64,000 nucleotides of DNA from Streptomyces sp. ISL-94 (GCF_018614075.1 NZ_JAGGOZ010000062.1:37056-101055), one strand, 5' to 3'; counted from the first letter of the stretch, positions 17,963 through 27,082 are shown. Program-made: numbers and translations. The notes: a model not told the origin generated them from the sequence alone.

Positions 17963-19560
17963 GGGGCAAGCACCAGCTTTCGCAGCAGTTCGGTGTCGGG
18001 CTGGTCCGCCACGACCGCGTCCAGGGCCAGGCCGAGCTGGTCCTCGAAGCCCTCGGCCTGGTAGCGCAGGGTCGCCGATTCCGACCAGGACAGCTGCCAG
18101 CGGGCGGCGCCGCGGGCCGTCAGCTCGGCGGTGACCAGCTGGTTCAGAGCGCGCCGGACGACCGGGCGGGCGAACTCGCGGGCCGCGCGGCCGGTGGCGG
18201 CGGCCGCCTGCTCCGACTTCGGGAAGCGGTCGGCGATCCGCCAGCGCACCGCCGGGTCGGCGTCGACCGCGTCCAGCAGGGCGGCGAGCTCAGGGCCCGC
18301 CCCCTCGGCGGTGAGGGCCTCGCGGATGTCCTCCGCGCCCTGGCCGACGTACCGGGTCATCGATTCGTGGACGAGGTCGTCCCAGTCCATCCGCTCCAGC
18401 GCGAGGGCCTGCGGGGTGAGGACCGCCTGCTCCAGGGCGGCCAGCGCCGCCTCGGGCGAGGAGAGCAGCTCCATGGCCGGGCGGGCCCCCTGGCCGGCCC
18501 GGCCGTCGTCGGGCAGGGCCTCGATGCGGGCCACGCGCTCGGCGAGCGCGGGGTGGGAGTCGTACGGGGACGAGGGTTCGGTGGACAGCTCCCGGCGCAG
18601 TTCGTCCAGGTCGCCGGAGCGGGCGTCGAGGAGGCGGCGCAGGCCGCCGAAGACCTCGCCGGGGCGGGGCAGCAGGCCGGCGCCGACCCCGAGGGTGGCG
18701 TACGAGCTCATGTAGAAGTCGTGCGCCGAGTCCAGGGCGTTCAGCTCGCGCAGCGCGGACGCGGCGGCGTCGCGGCCGGCGACCCGCACCGAGGCGAGGT
18801 CGGCGGCGAGCTCCTGGCGGCGGGCGGAGGAGAGGGTGGCGCGCATGTAGAAGGTGCCGTACGCCGTGTAGATCTTGGCCATCGCGCGGTACATCGCGCC
18901 CTGGCCCGTGGTGTCGACCGCCTTGGCCTTCTTGCCCTTGGCGATCCGCTTCTCGGCCTGCTTCTCCTGCTTCGCGCGCTCCTTGGCCACCTTGTTGTCC
19001 GCGCGCTCGTGGAAGTGGCCGATGGTGCGGATCAGTTGGGCGCGACCGCGGGCGATCAGCGGGGTGAGGCGGGTGTCGAGGTTGGCGTAGTGGCCCATCT
19101 CGTGGGCGAGCACGGCGCGCAGCTGCATCTCGTCCAGGCCGGTCATCAGGGGCAGCCCGAGGTAGAGGCGGCGGGTGCCGGGCCGCAGGCCGAGCAGCCG
19201 GGCGTCCTCGCTGACGGCGGCGTTGACCTCGTCGATCAGCACGATCTCGTCGGGGGCACGGGTGCCCACCTGCCGCGCGATCTCGCGGACGGTCTGCCAG
19301 AGCAGGGGCTCCTGCGCCTCCGTGACGGGGACGCCGGCCGGCGGCTCGCCCTTGGGGGTGCGCAGCATGAACAGGCCGCGCACGATCGGGACGGCGAGGA
19401 CCACGGAGACGATGACGAGCTTGGCCGCGGCCGGGCCGTGCAGGCCGCCCGCGACGGCGGCGTAGTCGATGCCGGCCAAGGCGGCCAGCAGGACCACGCC
19501 GAGCAGATAGAAGCCGGCGAGCAGGACGAGCGCGCGCAACGCGCGCAGTGAAGCGCCCAT
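17959..19560 (-). CDS. M48-family membrane zinc metalloprotease
   Basis: A 533-residue protein with two N-terminal membrane segments (about 8-30 and 46-66) and an M48 peptidase domain carrying HEMGH at 153-157. A Lys/Ala-rich coiled stretch follows (around 190-225) and then a long helical C-terminal region. Homologues of the HtpX/STE24 type clip membrane or stress-damaged proteins. ATG 19560 starts a normal membrane anchor; the open frame upstream passes through a simple-sequence tract and is not coding. It is coupled to the downstream anchored TPR-like gene. Confidence 0.88.
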   Translation of the reverse strand: MGASLRALRALVLLAGFYLLGVVLLAALAGIDYAAVAGGLHGPAAAKLVIVSVVLAVPIVRGLFMLRTPKGEPPAGVPVTEAQEPLLWQTVREIARQVGTRAPDEIVLIDEVNAAVSEDARLLGLRPGTRRLYLGLPLMTGLDEMQLRAVLAHEMGHYANLDTRLTPLIARGRAQLIRTIGHFHERADNKVAKERAKQEKQAEKRIAKGKKAKAVDTTGQGAMYRAMAKIYTAYGTFYMRATLSSARRQELAADLASVRVAGRDAAASALRELNALDSAHDFYMSSYATLGVGAGLLPRPGEVFGGLRRLLDARSGDLDELRRELSTEPSSPYDSHPALAERVARIEALPDDGRAGQGARPAMELLSSPEAALAALEQAVLTPQALALERMDWDDLVHESMTRYVGQGAEDIREALTAEGAGPELAALLDAVDADPAVRWRIADRFPKSEQAAAATGRAAREFARPVVRRALNQLVTAELTARGAARWQLSWSESATLRYQAEGFEDQLGLALDAVVADQPDTELLRKLVLAP

Positions 19561-19628
19561 ATGGACAGATCCCCCCACGGGATGAAAGCGGTGCTGAAGT
19601 GTGCGCGTCACGTTCGCGCGCGGGCGGC

Positions 19629-19680
19629 TGCGTGTGCGCACACGTGCGCCCGTACGTACGCGTGCGTACGCGTGCGTACG
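19629..19680. repeat. Alternating pyrimidine-purine tract (Z-DNA prone)
   Basis: Two perfectly alternating Y-R runs lie between the protease gene and the next anchored gene: 20 bases at 19629-19648 and 30 bases at 19651-19680, the latter built of CGTGCGTACG units. The tract is also partly palindromic. It is in the 233-base leader region of the protease gene. Long CG/TG/TA alternation favours left-handed DNA under supercoiling. Confidence 0.7.
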
Positions 19681-19793
19681 GGCGCGGGTGCATGCGTGAA
19701 CGCGCCGCCACCGCCGCATCATGCGGTCCGGTGGTCACTTACGGCAACCTTATTGGCCCGGGATTCTTCCTGGTGAGGGGGTGGTCCGTCCGC

Positions 19794-20903
19794 TCAGTGC
19801 GGGAGCGTCGCCGGCGAGCCGCCGTTCGCCTCGTACCCGGCGACCGCCAGCGCCCGGTAGATCGCGTACTGCGCCGCCGGGTCCTCCGAGGCCGACCACG
19901 GCAGGGCGCCCACGTAGCCGTCCACGTGCCGCACCTGCTCCATCGCCTCCGCCCAGCGCTCCATGTTGACCAGGAACAGCAGCAGCAAGTGCCGTACGTG
20001 CGCGAGCATCGGGTCGTCCTGCCGCGCCGTGTGCACCGCGTACAGCGCGCCCTCCACCGCCCGTGTCACGACCGCGCTCTGGTAGAAGCCGCCGGTCAGG
20101 ATCACGTCGGGCAGGTTCTCGTACAGCGCGAACAGCGGCAGCGCCGCCAGCAGCGAGCCCTGCGGGGCGCGGGCCGCCGCCGCGTGCGAGAAGGCGTCGG
20201 CCTTCTCCCGCGAGCCGTGCCACTTCTCGCACCAGTAGTGCAGCGCCGCCAGATGCGCGCCCATGTGCTGCGGCGCCCGGTCGATGACCTTCGCCCACAG
20301 CTCGTCGAACTCCGCCTCCGAGTAGGCCAGTCCCCGCGCGACCGCCAGCTCCGTGATGTACGGGACCGGGTCGCCCGGCGACAGCAGCGCCGCCTTGCGG
20401 CACGCCTCCCGCGCCTCCTCCAGGATGATCCGGTGGTCGGCGGAGCCGACACCGCCCGAGGCCCGCCACGCCTGCTGCACCAGCAGCTCCGCGTGCACCT
20501 GCGCGCCGCCCGCGTCCTTCTCCGCCTCCAGCCGCCAGGCCTTCAGCCACTGTGCGCCGACACCGGGCTGCTGTACCAGCTCCAGCGCCGCCGCCCCGCC
20601 GAAGGCCTGCACGCGCTGCCAGCGCTGCTCGCCCTCCTTCGGGGTCCCGGCGAGCAGCTGCGAGGCCGCCTGCCACTGCCCGGTGCGGCGGACGTTGTCG
20701 AGGGCGTCCATCAGGTCGTTGTCGGGCCCCGGGATGCGGATGTCGAGGTCCTCCTGGCGGTCGAATCCGTAGTTCGCGGGGTCGGCGGCGTCGGGGCTGC
20801 CGGGCGCGACCTGGCGGATGCCGCCCCCGCGCCGGGCCCGTGCGTACGAAACGGTCATGGCGGCGAGCAGGGCGAACCCCATCAGGACCCAGATAATCTC
20901 CAT
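19794..20903 (-). CDS. Membrane-anchored TPR-like protein (paralogue 2)
   Basis: A 369-residue protein with an N-terminal anchor (MEIIWVLMGFALLAAMTVSY) and a helical soluble region, including DPVPYITELAVARGL, LHYWCEKWHGSREKADAF and VDGYVGALPW. These blocks match the protein at 16871-17962, so the two are paralogues flanking one protease gene. ATG 20903 was selected because the longer frame upstream is antisense to cystathionine gamma-synthase. Function unknown; resemblance to DUF4034 proteins is a recollection, not a result. Confidence 0.7.
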   Translation of the reverse strand: MEIIWVLMGFALLAAMTVSYARARRGGGIRQVAPGSPDAADPANYGFDRQEDLDIRIPGPDNDLMDALDNVRRTGQWQAASQLLAGTPKEGEQRWQRVQAFGGAAALELVQQPGVGAQWLKAWRLEAEKDAGGAQVHAELLVQQAWRASGGVGSADHRIILEEAREACRKAALLSPGDPVPYITELAVARGLAYSEAEFDELWAKVIDRAPQHMGAHLAALHYWCEKWHGSREKADAFSHAAAARAPQGSLLAALPLFALYENLPDVILTGGFYQSAVVTRAVEGALYAVHTARQDDPMLAHVRHLLLLFLVNMERWAEAMEQVRHVDGYVGALPWSASEDPAAQYAIYRALAVAGYEANGGSPATLPH

Positions 20904-20990
20904 GCCGCCAAGCGAACCAGACTGAGGGGGCCGCAGGCCAATGGCGGGCCAAGAGAGGAGCGCAGGCCAGGCGGGGCATAGGCTCTGCCC

Positions 20991-22148
20991 ATGAGCGACG
21001 ACAGCCACGAGCACCAGAGCTTCGAGACCCGCGCGATCCACGCGGGCAACACGGCGGACCCGCTGACCGGCGCGGTCGTACCCCCGATCTACCAGGTATC
21101 CACGTACAAGCAGGACGGCGTCGGCGGCCTGCGCGGCGGCTACGAGTACAGCCGCAGTGCCAACCCGACCCGTACCGCGCTGGAGGAGAACCTCGCGGCG
21201 CTGGAGGGCGGCCGGCGCGGCCTCGCCTTCGCGTCCGGTCTCGCCGCCGAGGACTGCCTGCTGCGTACGCTGCTCTCCCCGGGCGACCACGTGGTCATCC
21301 CGAACGACGCGTACGGCGGCACCTTCCGCCTCTTCGCGAAGGTCGTCTCCCGCTGGGGCGTGGAGTGGTCGGTGGCCGACACGTCGGACGCGGATTCCGT
21401 ACGGGCCGCACTCACCCCGAAGACCAAGGTCATCTGGGTCGAGACCCCGTCCAACCCGCTGCTCGGCATCACCGACATCGCCGTCGTCGCCGACATCGCG
21501 CGCACGGCCGGTGCGAAGCTGGTCGTGGACAACACCTTCGCGTCGCCGTACCTCCAGCAGCCGCTCGCGCTGGGTGCGGACGTGGTCGTGCACTCGCTGA
21601 CGAAGTACATGGGCGGGCACTCGGACGTGGTGGGCGGCGCGCTCGTCACCGCGGACGCGGCGCTCGGCGAGGAGCTGGCCTACCACCAGAACGCGATGGG
21701 CGCGGTGGCCGGGCCGTTCGACTCGTGGATCGTGCTGCGGGGCATCAAGACGCTGGCGGTACGGATGGACCGGCACGCGGAGAACGCGGCGAAGGTCGCC
21801 GAGCTGCTGACCCGGCACCCGAAGGTGCACAAGGTCCTCTACCCGGGGCTGGCCGAGCACCCGGGGCACGAGATCGCGGCGAAGCAGATGCGGAACTTCG
21901 GCGGGATGATCTCCTTCCAGGTCGTGGGCGGTGAGGAGGCGGCGGTCGAGGTCTGCAACCGCGCGAAGCTGTTCACGCTGGGGGAGTCCCTCGGCGGGGT
22001 CGAGTCCCTGATCGAGCACCCGGGCCGTATGACGCACGCGTCGGTGGCGGGCTCGGCACTGGAGGTCCCGGCGGACCTGGTTCGCCTGTCGGTGGGCATC
22101 GAAAACGCCGATGACCTCCTGGCGGACCTCACCCAGGCCTTGGGTTAG
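20991..22148 (+). CDS. metB: Cystathionine gamma-synthase
   Basis: A 385-residue PLP enzyme of the Cys/Met metabolism family. The PLP lysine is Lys205 in HSLTKYMGGHSD, preceded by VVDNTFASPY; the substrate loop YEYSRSANPTR and the late ESLIEHPGRMTHAS are present. It condenses cysteine with an activated homoserine to cystathionine, or acts as a related gamma-synthase. Family members with gamma-lyase activity are hard to tell apart by sequence. It is divergent from the anchored protein gene. Confidence 0.88.
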   Translation: MSDDSHEHQSFETRAIHAGNTADPLTGAVVPPIYQVSTYKQDGVGGLRGGYEYSRSANPTRTALEENLAALEGGRRGLAFASGLAAEDCLLRTLLSPGDHVVIPNDAYGGTFRLFAKVVSRWGVEWSVADTSDADSVRAALTPKTKVIWVETPSNPLLGITDIAVVADIARTAGAKLVVDNTFASPYLQQPLALGADVVVHSLTKYMGGHSDVVGGALVTADAALGEELAYHQNAMGAVAGPFDSWIVLRGIKTLAVRMDRHAENAAKVAELLTRHPKVHKVLYPGLAEHPGHEIAAKQMRNFGGMISFQVVGGEEAAVEVCNRAKLFTLGESLGGVESLIEHPGRMTHASVAGSALEVPADLVRLSVGIENADDLLADLTQALG

Positions 22149-22156
22149 CCCCCGCC

Positions 22157-22187
22157 CCCCGCCGGGCTCCGCCCGGGCCCGGCGGGG
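22157..22187 (+). terminator. Terminator after cystathionine gamma-synthase
   Basis: Arms CCCCGCCGGGC (22157-22167) and GCCCGGCGGGG (22177-22187) are perfectly complementary with a nine-base loop, directly after the stop codon and before the convergent small membrane protein gene. Confidence 0.75.
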
Positions 22188-22228
22188 CCCGAGCCCCGGC
22201 AGCGGCGCCGCACACAGGACTTCGGCGG

Positions 22229-22483
22229 TTACCAGCCCTCCAGTGGGGGTGAGATGCCGCTCGGCGGGGTGGTCCAGGGGTGGGTCAGGGAGGCCCAGAC
22301 CGTGAAGGCGGCCGCCGCCGCGAAGAGGACGGCCCAGCCGAACCGGCGGAGCACCCGGCGGCGGCGCAGGAGGCGGTCGCCGCGGGCCGCGGCGCCCGCG
22401 GCCAGGCCGGCCGGGACCGCCGGGTAGGGTCCCTCCAGCAGCCGCCTGACCTGCGCTTCCTTCCGGTCCGGGAAGCTGCTCAC
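22229..22483 (-). CDS. Small membrane protein coupled to sigma-like gene
   Basis: An 84-residue protein: SSFPDRKEAQVRRLLEGPYP, an Arg-rich stretch RLLRRRRVLRR, then one membrane segment (about 49-67) and a short outer tail. Its GTG start overlaps the stop of the sigma-like gene by four bases (GTGA). That arrangement fits a membrane-bound partner, possibly an anti-sigma-like regulator, but it is much shorter than usual anti-sigma factors and lacks a zinc motif. Function not established. Confidence 0.65.
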   Translation of the reverse strand: MSSFPDRKEAQVRRLLEGPYPAVPAGLAAGAAARGDRLLRRRRVLRRFGWAVLFAAAAAFTVWASLTHPWTTPPSGISPPLEGW

Positions 22484-22923
22484 GCCGCCTCCCGGGAGGA
22501 CCGCAGCACGGCCACGGCCCGATTGCACAGCACCCGTACCCGCTCGGCCGGCAGCCCCAGCTGCGCCGCCGTGACCTCCTCCGCGACCCCCTCGTAGATC
22601 CGCAGGACGAGGACGAGGCGTTCCTGCGGGCTCAGCCGGCCCAGCACCCCGGTGCCCCCGTGATGGCGCCACCCGGTGCGCGCGAACGCGGTGCACAGCT
22701 CCTGGCGGGTGAAGTCGTACGGGTCGTCCCCGCGCAGGCGCCGCCAGTTGGCGTACGTACGGGCGAGCGCGCCCGCCAGCAGCCGGCGCGCGGGCTCCGG
22801 TTCGCCGGTCAGCAGGACCGCGACATACAGGAGCCGCCCCGCCGCACCCGCGACGAAGGCCTCGAACTCCGCATAGCGGGCCGCCTGTTGGCCCCCGGGG
22901 TCGACCTCCCGCATAGCCCACAT
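22480..22923 (-). CDS. Sigma-70-like protein (ECF/SigE-type, short)
   Basis: A 147-residue protein with weak sigma-factor character: FEAFVAGAAGRLLYVAVLLTG resembles region 2, and LSPQERLVLVLRIYEGVAEEVTAAQLGL with ERVRVLCNRAVAVLR resembles region 4. Region 2 lacks the usual aromatic melting and -10 contacts, so it may not drive transcription as a normal sigma. ATG 22923 and ATG 22914 are both possible. It is coupled to a small membrane protein gene. Confidence 0.6.
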   Translation of the reverse strand: MWAMREVDPGGQQAARYAEFEAFVAGAAGRLLYVAVLLTGEPEPARRLLAGALARTYANWRRLRGDDPYDFTRQELCTAFARTGWRHHGGTGVLGRLSPQERLVLVLRIYEGVAEEVTAAQLGLPAERVRVLCNRAVAVLRSSREAA

Positions 22924-22971
22924 AGTGCGGGCAGCGGGAGTACCCAGGTCAAGGGGTCGGACGGGCCCGGC

Positions 22972-23493
22972 TCAGGACGCCGGACCGGCGTCCGCGACGG
23001 CTGCCATCAGCTCCGACAGCGACAGGTTGAAGCGGGTCAGCAGCGCGGTGAAGGACTCGCGCTCCTCCGCGCTCCAGCCCGCCGTCACGCGCGCCATCAG
23101 CTCGCGCCGCGAAGAGCGGACCTCCTCCAGCCGTGCCAGCCCCCGCGGGGACAGTGCGAGCACCACGGCCCGCCCGTCCTCCGGGTGGGAGGTCCGCTTG
23201 ACCAGGCCGCTGTCGACCAGCGGCGCGACCTGCCGGGTCACGGTGGAGGAGTCGATGCCCATGCCGCAGGCGAGCGCCTTGACGCCCATCGGGCCCTCCA
23301 GGTCGAGCCGGTTCAGGAGCAGGTACGCGGCGCGGTCCATCGAGTTGCGGGCCTGGCCCACACCGCCCAGGCGGGTCTGCTCGGCACGGCGGGCGAAAAC
23401 CGCCACCTGGTGCTGGAGCGCGTCGAGGAGACCGCCTCCGGCGGGCGCTTCGGCCGCCGAGGGCAGGTCGGAATTGGCCTGGGTGGAAGGCAT
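22972..23493 (-). CDS. MarR-family regulator
   Basis: A 173-residue winged-helix regulator. The recognition region reads ACGMGIDSSTVTRQVAPLVDSGLVKR, followed by the wing HPEDGRAVVLALSPRG and dimerisation helices. ATG 23493 (MPSTQANSDLP) is preferred over the extended frame to 23613, which is implausible sequence. It is divergent from the threonine dehydratase gene across 195 bases; its ligand is unknown. Confidence 0.88.
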   Translation of the reverse strand: MPSTQANSDLPSAAEAPAGGGLLDALQHQVAVFARRAEQTRLGGVGQARNSMDRAAYLLLNRLDLEGPMGVKALACGMGIDSSTVTRQVAPLVDSGLVKRTSHPEDGRAVVLALSPRGLARLEEVRSSRRELMARVTAGWSAEERESFTALLTRFNLSLSELMAAVADAGPAS

Positions 23494-23687
23494 GGCCGTG
23501 GGCTCTCTTCGCGTGGGTCCGACAAGGATGGGGGACAGAGTACGCGGCCGTGCGGCGGCTCGTACGCCTCGTACAAGAACTGATACGGCCCGTTCGTGAG
23601 GCCGCTCCGCCACCGTCCCGGATGGCGAGATTTCGACCCTTTCCGCGGCCCCCAGCCGGGCCGCGCGCGGGCTGCGAGACTGGCGGC

Positions 23688-24920
23688 ATGAACTACCGCG
23701 TGCCCGAGCCCGTCCCGCAGGTCATCCTCGACGACATCCGGGGAGCCCAGAAGATGCTGTCCGGCGTCTCCCGGGTCACCGCGATGGAGGGCAGTCGGCA
23801 CCTCTCCTCGCTCACCGGCTCCCCGGTCCACCTCAAGTGCGAGAACCTCCAGCGCACCGGCTCCTTCAAGCTGCGCGGCGCCTACGTGCGCATCGCCGGC
23901 CTGCGCCCCGAGCAGCGCGCCGCCGGCGTCGTGGCGGCCAGCGCGGGCAACCACGCGCAGGGCGTGGCCCTGGCCTCCTCCCTCCTCGGGGTCCGCTCCA
24001 CGGTGTTCATGCCCGTCGGAGCGCCGCTGCCGAAGGTGGCCGCGACCCAGGAGTACGGCGCCGAGGTGCGCATGCACGGGCACGTCGTCGACGAGACCCT
24101 CGCCGCCGCCCAGGACTACGCGGAGCGCACCGGGGCGGTGTTCATCCACCCCTTCGACCACCGCGACATCATCGCGGGCCAGGGCACGGTGGGCCTGGAG
24201 ATCCTGGAGCAGTGCCCCGAGGTCCGCACGATCCTCGTCGGCATCGGCGGCGGCGGTCTCGCCGCCGGAGTCGCGGTCGCCGTGAAGGCGCTGCGTCCGG
24301 ACGTCAAGGTCATCGGCGTCCAGGCGGCGGGCGCGGCCGCCTACCCGCCCTCGCTGCTCGTCGGGCACCCGGTGTCGATCGACAACCCGATGACGATGGC
24401 GGACGGCATCAAGGTGGGCCGTCCCGGGGACATCCCCTTCCGGATCATCGGCGAACTCCTCGACGACGTGCGCACGGTCTCCGAGGACGCGCTCTCCAGC
24501 GCCCTGCTGCTCTGCCTGGAGCGGGCCAAGATGGTGGTCGAGCCGGCCGGGTGCAGCACGGTCGCCGCCCTGCTGAGCGAGCCCGAACTGTACGGCGGCG
24601 GCCCGGTGGTGGCCGTCCTGTCCGGCGGGAACATCGATCCGCTGCTGCTCCAGCGGATCCTGCGCCACGGCATGGCGGCGGCGGGCCGGTACCTCTCGCT
24701 GCGGCTGCGCGTGGCCGACCGGCCGGGAGCCCTCGCCGGGCTCCTGGGGGTGTTGTCAGTGGTGGATGCGAACGTGTTGGACGTGAGCCACGTACGGACC
24801 GACCCGCGGCTCGGGCTCACCGAGGTGGAGGTGGAGCTGCACCTGGAGACGAAGGGCCCGGAGCACTGCAAGGAGGTCGCGCGGTCGCTGCACAACGCGG
24901 GGTACAGGGTGATGAGCTAG
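23688..24920 (+). CDS. ilvA: Threonine ammonia-lyase (dehydratase) with ACT domain
   Basis: A 410-residue PLP enzyme converting threonine to 2-oxobutanoate and ammonia, the entry to isoleucine and a propionyl-CoA source. PLP Lys61 lies in TGSFKLRGAY; the phosphate cup is GIGGGGLAAG. A single C-terminal ACT-like domain starts around residue 330 (YLSLRLRVADRPGALAGLLG). This layout is like the shorter, catabolic-type actinobacterial enzymes rather than the two-ACT biosynthetic IlvA, so the gene symbol is approximate. Confidence 0.9.
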   Translation: MNYRVPEPVPQVILDDIRGAQKMLSGVSRVTAMEGSRHLSSLTGSPVHLKCENLQRTGSFKLRGAYVRIAGLRPEQRAAGVVAASAGNHAQGVALASSLLGVRSTVFMPVGAPLPKVAATQEYGAEVRMHGHVVDETLAAAQDYAERTGAVFIHPFDHRDIIAGQGTVGLEILEQCPEVRTILVGIGGGGLAAGVAVAVKALRPDVKVIGVQAAGAAAYPPSLLVGHPVSIDNPMTMADGIKVGRPGDIPFRIIGELLDDVRTVSEDALSSALLLCLERAKMVVEPAGCSTVAALLSEPELYGGGPVVAVLSGGNIDPLLLQRILRHGMAAAGRYLSLRLRVADRPGALAGLLGVLSVVDANVLDVSHVRTDPRLGLTEVEVELHLETKGPEHCKEVARSLHNAGYRVMS

Positions 24921-24928
24921 CCGGAAGT

Positions 24929-24970
24929 CCGAGGCCGCCGGTCCGAGGCCGCCGGTCCGAGGCCGTCGGT
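24929..24970. repeat. Three tandem 14-bp repeats
   Basis: CCGAGGCCGCCGGT occurs three times head to tail (the third with one change) right after the threonine dehydratase stop codon. The rest of the 226-base gap before the ABC genes holds no gene that I can see. Confidence 0.75.
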
Positions 24971-25146
24971 TTAAGGGCTGGAGAAAGCCAGGCATCGCAT
25001 TCCCGTGGCGGTACGCGATATAACGCGATAGCGTGCCCTCCGGGCGGCGGGGAAGCGGCGGCGTGTCCCCCGTTCGGCCGGGCGACGTGTGCCCGGCGCC
25101 CATACGATTTGCGTAGGAAACACCAGAAAACACTGGGAGAATCCAT

Positions 25147-26175
25147 ATGCCAGGCGCGATCTACGCCGAAGGTCTGGTCAAGACCTTCGGCGATGTACGG
25201 GCCCTGGACGGCGTGGACCTCGATGTCCCCGAAGGCACCGTCCTGGGCCTGCTCGGCCCCAACGGCGCGGGCAAGACCACGACCGTGCGCGTCCTGACCA
25301 CCCTCCTCCGGCCCGACAGCGGCAAGGCCGTCGTCGCCGGCATCGACGTCCTCAAGCACCCCAACGAGGTCCGGCGCGCGATAGGCCTGTCCGGCCAGTT
25401 CGCCGCCGTCGACGAGTACCTGACCGGCCGCGAGAACCTTCAGATGGTCGGCCGGCTCTACCAGATGAAGGCCAAGGCGGCCAAGGCCCGGGCCGCCGAA
25501 CTCCTGGACCGCTTCAACCTCTCCGATGCCGCCGACCGCACCGCCAAGACCTACTCCGGCGGTATGCGCAGGCGCCTGGACCTCGCGGCCGCCCTCGTCG
25601 TCAGCCCGCCCGTGATGTTCATGGACGAGCCCACCACCGGACTCGACCCCCGCAACCGCCAGCAGCTGTGGGGGATCATCCAGGAACTGGTCGCCGGCGG
25701 CACCACCCTCCTCCTCACCACCCAGTACCTGGAGGAGGCCGACCACCTCGCGCACGACATCTGCGTCGTCGACCACGGCAAGGTCATCGCCCGCGGCACC
25801 TCCGACCAGCTCAAGGCCCGCACGGGCGGCGAGCGCGTGGAGGTCGTCGTCCACGAGCGGGAGCACATACCCACCGCGCGCGAGGTGCTCGCAGGTTTCG
25901 GCAAGGGCGAGACCACCTACGAGGAGCACACCCGCAAGCTCACCGTGCCCGTGTCGGGCGGCGCCAAGCTGCTCGCCGAGGTCATCCGCGAACTGGACGG
26001 CCGGGGCATAGAGATCGACGACATCGGGCTGCGCCGGCCCACCCTCGACGACGTGTTCATCTCCCTGACCGGCCACGCGGCCGAGCTGGCGGCAGAGGAG
26101 AACGGCGACGGCGCGAGCCCCGCCGACGCCGACCCCAGGGGCCGCAAGGCGGCGCGGAAGGAGAAGGCGAAGTGA
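25147..26175 (+). CDS. DrrA-like ABC exporter ATP-binding protein
   Basis: A 342-residue ABC ATPase. Walker A GPNGAGKTTT, signature YSGGMRRRLDLAAAL, Walker B VMFMDEPTTGLD and the switch TTQYLEEAD are all present. A C-terminal extension of about 100 residues (GRGIEIDDIGLRRPTLDDVFISLTG) is typical of the DrrA/drug-resistance subgroup. The last 40 residues are charged and low-complexity. It overlaps the permease gene by four bases and together they form a two-component exporter; the substrate is unknown. Confidence 0.92.
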   Translation: MPGAIYAEGLVKTFGDVRALDGVDLDVPEGTVLGLLGPNGAGKTTTVRVLTTLLRPDSGKAVVAGIDVLKHPNEVRRAIGLSGQFAAVDEYLTGRENLQMVGRLYQMKAKAAKARAAELLDRFNLSDAADRTAKTYSGGMRRRLDLAAALVVSPPVMFMDEPTTGLDPRNRQQLWGIIQELVAGGTTLLLTTQYLEEADHLAHDICVVDHGKVIARGTSDQLKARTGGERVEVVVHEREHIPTAREVLAGFGKGETTYEEHTRKLTVPVSGGAKLLAEVIRELDGRGIEIDDIGLRRPTLDDVFISLTGHAAELAAEENGDGASPADADPRGRKAARKEKAK

Positions 26176-27038
26176 CCCCCACGACCACCCCCTCCGCGAC
26201 CCAGGGACTGGCCGCACCCCGCCCGCGCGGCGGCATCGTCCAGGGCGCCGGCGACTCCCTCGTGATCGCCAAGCGGAATCTGATCCGCATGTCGCGGATC
26301 CCCGAGATGATCATCTTCGGCGTGATCCAGCCGGTGATGTTCGTCGTCCTTTTCAGCTACGTCTTCGGCGGCTCGATCAGCGTCGGCGGCAACACCTCGC
26401 CCGCCGCCTACCGCGAGTTCCTGATGGCCGGCATCTTCGCCCAGACCGTCACCTTCGCCACCGCCGGAGCGGGCGCGGGCATCGCGGACGACATGCACAA
26501 GGGCCTGATCGACCGCTTCCGCTCGCTGCCCATGGCCCGCGGCGCGGTCCTGACCGGCCGCACCCTGGCCGACCTCGTGCAGACCACCCTGACCCTCGTC
26601 GTCCTGGCCGTGGTCGCCCTGCTGGTCGGCTGGCGTACCCACACGAGCATCGGCGAGGTGCTCGCCGGCTTCGCGCTGCTGCTCCTGCTCGGTTACGCGT
26701 TCTCCTGGATCGGCGCCCTGATCGGCCTGTCGGTCTGCACCCCGGAGGCGGCCACCTCGGGCGGGCTGATCTGGCTGTTCCCGCTGACCTTCATCTCGAA
26801 CGCCTTCGTCCCCTCCGACAACATGCCGGCCTTCCTGCGGCACATCGCGGAGTGGAACCCCTTCAGCGCCACCGTCCAGGCGGCCCGGGAGCTCTTCGGC
26901 AACCTGCCGCCCGGGTACGAGGCTCCGGCGGCCTGGCCGATGCAGCACCCGGTGTGGGCGTCCGTGCTCTGGTCGCTGCTGATCATCGCGGTCTTCCGGA
27001 CCCTCTCGGTCCGCAAGTACCGCTCGGCGACCGCGTAG
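26172..27038 (+). CDS. DrrB-like ABC exporter permease
   Basis: A 288-residue membrane protein of the ABC-2 type with about six membrane segments. It has the family features RNLIRMSRIPEMIIFGVIQP at the N-terminus and FISNAFVPSDNMPAFLRHIAEW near the end. The start is GTG 26172 within the GTGA overlap with the ATPase. It likely exports a hydrophobic compound; nothing here names it. A very strong terminator follows. Confidence 0.9.
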   Translation: MTPTTTPSATQGLAAPRPRGGIVQGAGDSLVIAKRNLIRMSRIPEMIIFGVIQPVMFVVLFSYVFGGSISVGGNTSPAAYREFLMAGIFAQTVTFATAGAGAGIADDMHKGLIDRFRSLPMARGAVLTGRTLADLVQTTLTLVVLAVVALLVGWRTHTSIGEVLAGFALLLLLGYAFSWIGALIGLSVCTPEAATSGGLIWLFPLTFISNAFVPSDNMPAFLRHIAEWNPFSATVQAARELFGNLPPGYEAPAAWPMQHPVWASVLWSLLIIAVFRTLSVRKYRSATA

Positions 27039-27050
27039 GTCCGTCCGCAC

Positions 27051-27082
27051 AGCCCGTAAGCCCGTAAGCCCGTAAGCCCGTA
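27051..27082. repeat. Four tandem 8-bp repeats
   Basis: AGCCCGTA is repeated exactly four times directly before the terminator stem, 12 bases after the permease stop. Slippage could vary the copy number. Confidence 0.8.

Noticed and set aside
25147..27038. Drug self-resistance exporter belonging to a cluster
   Set aside because: The ABC pair is DrrAB-like but stands among core genes about 8 kb from the island, so no link to its product can be claimed.
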